The position numbers were made by a program, and so were the translations under genes. Shown in pieces: positions 61,320-64,000 of a stretch of 64,000 nt of DNA (the stretch's first letter is position 1; every line of letters starts with the position of its first letter). This stretch comes from Rhodanobacter sp. 67-28 (lineage in GTDB: Bacteria > Pseudomonadota > Gammaproteobacteria > Xanthomonadales > Rhodanobacteraceae): NCBI GenBank assembly GCA_001898415.1, contig MKTU01000029.1:1-64000 (forward strand), given 5' to 3'. The notes beneath the pieces were generated by a model. The model saw only the letters and a program-made list of their open reading frames with translations. It searched no databases and was not told the DNA's origin.

Positions 61320-62831
61320 TCAATCCATCAGAAAGGGATGCTGGCGGCGCTGCAGACCGCGCCAGCCATGCCGCCCCAGCCAGAACAACACGGCGGCGGC
61401 GACGCTCCACCCCACGAGCAACCCGACACCAACGCCTTTGCCCAGCGGGTAGGGATGACGCGCCAGTGTGGCGAACATCGGCACGAAGGTACTTGCGATG
61501 ACCAGCAAGATCATGCCGCCCAGCATCACGCCCACTCCCCAACCCGGCAGCGGCAAGCCGCCAAAGACGCTCAAGGTCAGCGCAACGATGGTGGCGGCGC
61601 AGCCAAGCTGGGCCAGCGTGGCGAACAACAGCATCTGTGGGCCCGCATGCATGGCAAACGCTGCAGCCAGCACCAACGCCAGCAGCAGCGCCTGCACCGC
61701 CAGCGGCCGGGCCAACGCGGCGCGCAGCAGGTCGATGCGCAACGCGCCTGCATCGCCCAGGCCAGGCAACAAAGCCAACAACGGCAACTCGGCCTTTGTG
61801 CGCCGCCAGCGCGTCCACGGCAACAAGCTGCCGCTTGCCATCAACACCACCCCGCCAAATGCGCCCAGCCAACCCATCACGCTGACGCCCACTCCCAGCA
61901 TCACCTTGTGCAGCACCTGGCCATGCGCCTCGCCGGCCTGCATGACCGCCATCAACGGAATGAACAACAGGAGCGGCAGGCCACGGCGAACGAACCGGCG
62001 CCAATGACCACGCAGGCCCAGTGGCGCATAGCCGTCACCCAAAGCCACCCGCAGCGCGCGTACCGGCGACTGCGGACCGACCCCGTCCAGACGCACCAGC
62101 GGGCGTGCTGCGTCCTTCCCTCCCCGCCCGGCCACGGCATCGTCTGGCCGCACCATGCTGCCCCAGCCAACGATGGCGCCACGACGGTGGTACTGCATCA
62201 CCATGGCCCCACCCAACCCGGTCTCGTCCGTTGCATCGGCCAGCAGCAATTGCCGCCAACGGACCAGATTCGCGACCAGCAACACGACCAGCGCCACCGC
62301 GCCCCAGGCGAGAAAGCCGGGCTCGCCCGGAAAAGGGATGGAGAGCGCACGCCGCAGGCCGATGGCCAACGCGGGCAGAAAGGCAATCAGCATGGTGGCG
62401 TAACGCGGCAGCAGCGCCACCGCCAAGCCGGCGGCGGCGGCAAGCGCAGCCACCAACGCAAAGGTGGGTGCGTCACCGCCCATCGGCGCAAACATCGCCA
62501 CCGGCAAAGCGACCGTGGCGATGGCATACAGCAGCACGCTGGCGGCCACCACACGCACGATGCCGGGCAGGCGCAACTGCCGCGCAGCCATGCACACCAG
62601 CACCAGGCCGGCCATCACGCACATCCAGAAGTAGGCTGCACCGAAGGCGTAGATCGTCAGGCCGAGCTGCACACCCTGCCGACCAGGCACAAACAGGCTG
62701 CAAGCTGGCGCGGCGAGGCAGAGCAACAACGCAACGCCGCCGCCCAACCAGCATAACGCGCGATGGGTGGTGACCCAGGGCGTGGCGAACAGGCTTGCCA
62801 ACGACTGGCCGGGATGTCGTGCATGCGTCAT
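61320..62831 (-). CDS. Polytopic membrane protein, paralogue of the next gene upstream
   Basis: 503 residues; ATG 62831 is preferred to the GTG at 62840 that overlaps the preceding stop. About ten membrane helices. The C-terminal part shares clear blocks with the upstream gene: ELPLLALLPGLGDA followed by an Arg-containing helix, and the ending WRGLQRRQHPFLMD against WRAFHRRPHPFLPNA. No transporter signature is recognised. Tandem duplicates in one operon suggest subunits of one membrane complex. Confidence 0.75.
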   Translation of the reverse strand: MTHARHPGQSLASLFATPWVTTHRALCWLGGGVALLLCLAAPACSLFVPGRQGVQLGLTIYAFGAAYFWMCVMAGLVLVCMAARQLRLPGIVRVVAASVLLYAIATVALPVAMFAPMGGDAPTFALVAALAAAAGLAVALLPRYATMLIAFLPALAIGLRRALSIPFPGEPGFLAWGAVALVVLLVANLVRWRQLLLADATDETGLGGAMVMQYHRRGAIVGWGSMVRPDDAVAGRGGKDAARPLVRLDGVGPQSPVRALRVALGDGYAPLGLRGHWRRFVRRGLPLLLFIPLMAVMQAGEAHGQVLHKVMLGVGVSVMGWLGAFGGVVLMASGSLLPWTRWRRTKAELPLLALLPGLGDAGALRIDLLRAALARPLAVQALLLALVLAAAFAMHAGPQMLLFATLAQLGCAATIVALTLSVFGGLPLPGWGVGVMLGGMILLVIASTFVPMFATLARHPYPLGKGVGVGLLVGWSVAAAVLFWLGRHGWRGLQRRQHPFLMD

Positions 62832-62840
62832 GGCTGCCAC

Positions 62841-64000
62841 TCAGGCGTTCGGCAGGAAGGGATGGGGCCGTCGATGAAACGCGCGCCAGCCGCGCACGCC
62901 GATCCGCACCAAGGGAGCGAAAAATCCCGCCCACAGCATCGCGAGGGTCAGCGCCACGCCGGGATGGCACACCAGCGACTGGCCATCGAACGCCAGCAGC
63001 GCCAGTACGCAGTTGACGCCGATGAGCAGGATGCCGCAGATGCAAAGCACCCCCAGCCAACCGCGGTGGATGGAGAGCCCGCCGAGCATCGCGAGGCTCA
63101 GCGCCACCGACATGCCGGCACCGGCGAATTGGCCGAGCAGCAGCAAGGCGTAACCCGCTGCGTCCATCTGCAGCCGCTCGCCGAGCACCAGCAGCAACAG
63201 CGTCAATACCAACTGGATGCCGACCGGGTAGAGCAAGGCGGCACCCAACAAGGCTCGACGCAGGCTGGTGGCGTCACCCAAGCCCGGCAGCAGCGCCAAC
63301 AAAGGCAGTTCGGCGTTCTGACGGGCCCAGCGCAGGCGCAAGCGCTCGACGGGCTGCAGGACCAGGATCGCACCGATGACGACAAGCAGGAACATCGTCA
63401 ACCCGGTGCCATTGAGACCGGACAGCACCTGCCGCGGGTCGTCATCACTACCCAGCATCAGCAGCAGACCCACCGCGGCCGGCAGCATGCTCACCAAGCC
63501 GACGGCGACCTGCCTGGCGCGGCTCGCCGGTGTCAGCGGCACGCCCAGGCCGCCCATGGCTACGCGCAGGTTGAACAGAGTGCGACCGGGCCCGCAGCGG
63601 TGCAGATCGACCACGGGCTGCAACCAGCGCCAGCGTCGGCGGATCGACTCGATCTCCGGATAATTGCCCCGATCCAGGCCATGCCATGCATAGCTGCGCA
63701 GGTTCAGCAGGATCGGTTTGCGCGCACGATTGAGCCCGTCATCGCGTCGCACGGCACCACGCCAGAAAGCGCCGATCAACAGCCACACCGCGGCAGCGCA
63801 AGGCACCGCCCACGCCAGGAATCCGCTCGGCGACGCGGCAGGCATCGGCAACCAGCGCGCGGCGTGGTCGCTGAATATGGGCACAAAGCCCGCCCACACG
63901 CCAAGCCAGGAGGGCAGGCAGGCATAGGCCATGCCCACACCCGCGCCCAGCACGATCTCGGTCAGCGCCACTGCGCCATCGCCACCCAGCCATATCAGCA
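62841..64000 (-). CDS. Polytopic membrane protein (start outside window)
   Basis: Partial: the frame is open to the right edge (LIWLGGDGAVALTEIVLGAG precedes an internal Met), so the true start lies beyond 64000. The visible 386 residues hold about nine membrane helices and a cytosolic loop RWARQNAELPLLALLPGLGD shared with the gene at 61320. Not recognised as a known family. The two genes and the small membrane gene at 61003 form one operon. Confidence 0.7.
   Translation of the reverse strand, partial: LIWLGGDGAVALTEIVLGAGVGMAYACLPSWLGVWAGFVPIFSDHAARWLPMPAASPSGFLAWAVPCAAAVWLLIGAFWRGAVRRDDGLNRARKPILLNLRSYAWHGLDRGNYPEIESIRRRWRWLQPVVDLHRCGPGRTLFNLRVAMGGLGVPLTPASRARQVAVGLVSMLPAAVGLLLMLGSDDDPRQVLSGLNGTGLTMFLLVVIGAILVLQPVERLRLRWARQNAELPLLALLPGLGDATSLRRALLGAALLYPVGIQLVLTLLLLVLGERLQMDAAGYALLLLGQFAGAGMSVALSLAMLGGLSIHRGWLGVLCICGILLIGVNCVLALLAFDGQSLVCHPGVALTLAMLWAGFFAPLVRIGVRGWRAFHRRPHPFLPNA

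Overview
The window is one contiguous stretch of GC-rich bacterial chromosome. Its protein families, its CGTCATTCCCGCGAAAGCGGG-type dispersed repeats and its gene style fit a gammaproteobacterium of the Xanthomonadales, most likely Rhodanobacteraceae (Rhodanobacter/Dyella-like). That placement is inferred from the look of the genes, not from a search. I saw no rRNA, tRNA, CRISPR array or complete insertion sequence.

Layout. (1) 1-9150: the start of creD, then minus-strand stress and detoxification genes: an Ohr/OsmC peroxidase with an alpha/beta hydrolase, an ABC-F ATPase, an SDR, a cytochrome P460, and an operon of two epoxide-hydrolase-like enzymes with a DUF308-like membrane protein. (2) 9670-14290: an AT-richer block with a Gabija-like pair (OLD-family ATPase/TOPRIM nuclease plus a short UvrD-like helicase), an EVE-like/HNH endonuclease and a small unknown protein; this looks like a defence insertion. 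(3) 14350-19610: another SDR, then a multi-PAS histidine kinase, a lone receiver and a FixJ-type regulator. (4) 19640-21650: a B12-binding-type protein, a LysR remnant, a 21-bp repeat tract and a conserved unknown protein. (5) 21850-28780: a second defence-like block with a ComF-like phosphoribosyltransferase, a SLOG/YspA-like protein, a type III-like methyltransferase with helicase-nuclease, an unknown protein and an antisense DUF488 protein. (6) 29210-48890: mixed accessory and housekeeping genes: a methyltransferase, a Cys-rich unknown, an MFS transporter, a DUF3626-like protein, a sedolisin protease, an RcnR-like repressor divergent from a CDF metal exporter, a GST/VOC pair, a lipoprotein, a YoaA/DinG helicase, a peroxiredoxin, a MAPEG protein and PBP1b. 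(7) 48900-64000: core genes: a TPR membrane protein, relA, hrpA, dps, an M16 protease and tandem paralogous membrane proteins.

How the parts may work together. The most interesting non-coding signal is a 19-bp box, CGACACCATCGTGCAATCG. It lies upstream of the Ohr/hydrolase operon, the epoxide-hydrolase operon and the SDR at 14351. In all three it has the same orientation and is followed 20 bp later by TGTGAT; two copies are identical. A weaker copy precedes the histidine kinase. This suggests an undescribed regulon in which the kinase and FixJ-type regulator control nearby hydrolase, SDR and peroxidase genes, with the 9.7-14.3 kb defence block inserted between its members. The second candidate system is the tightly overlapping ComF-like/SLOG pair placed directly ahead of the type III-like modification and helicase-nuclease genes.
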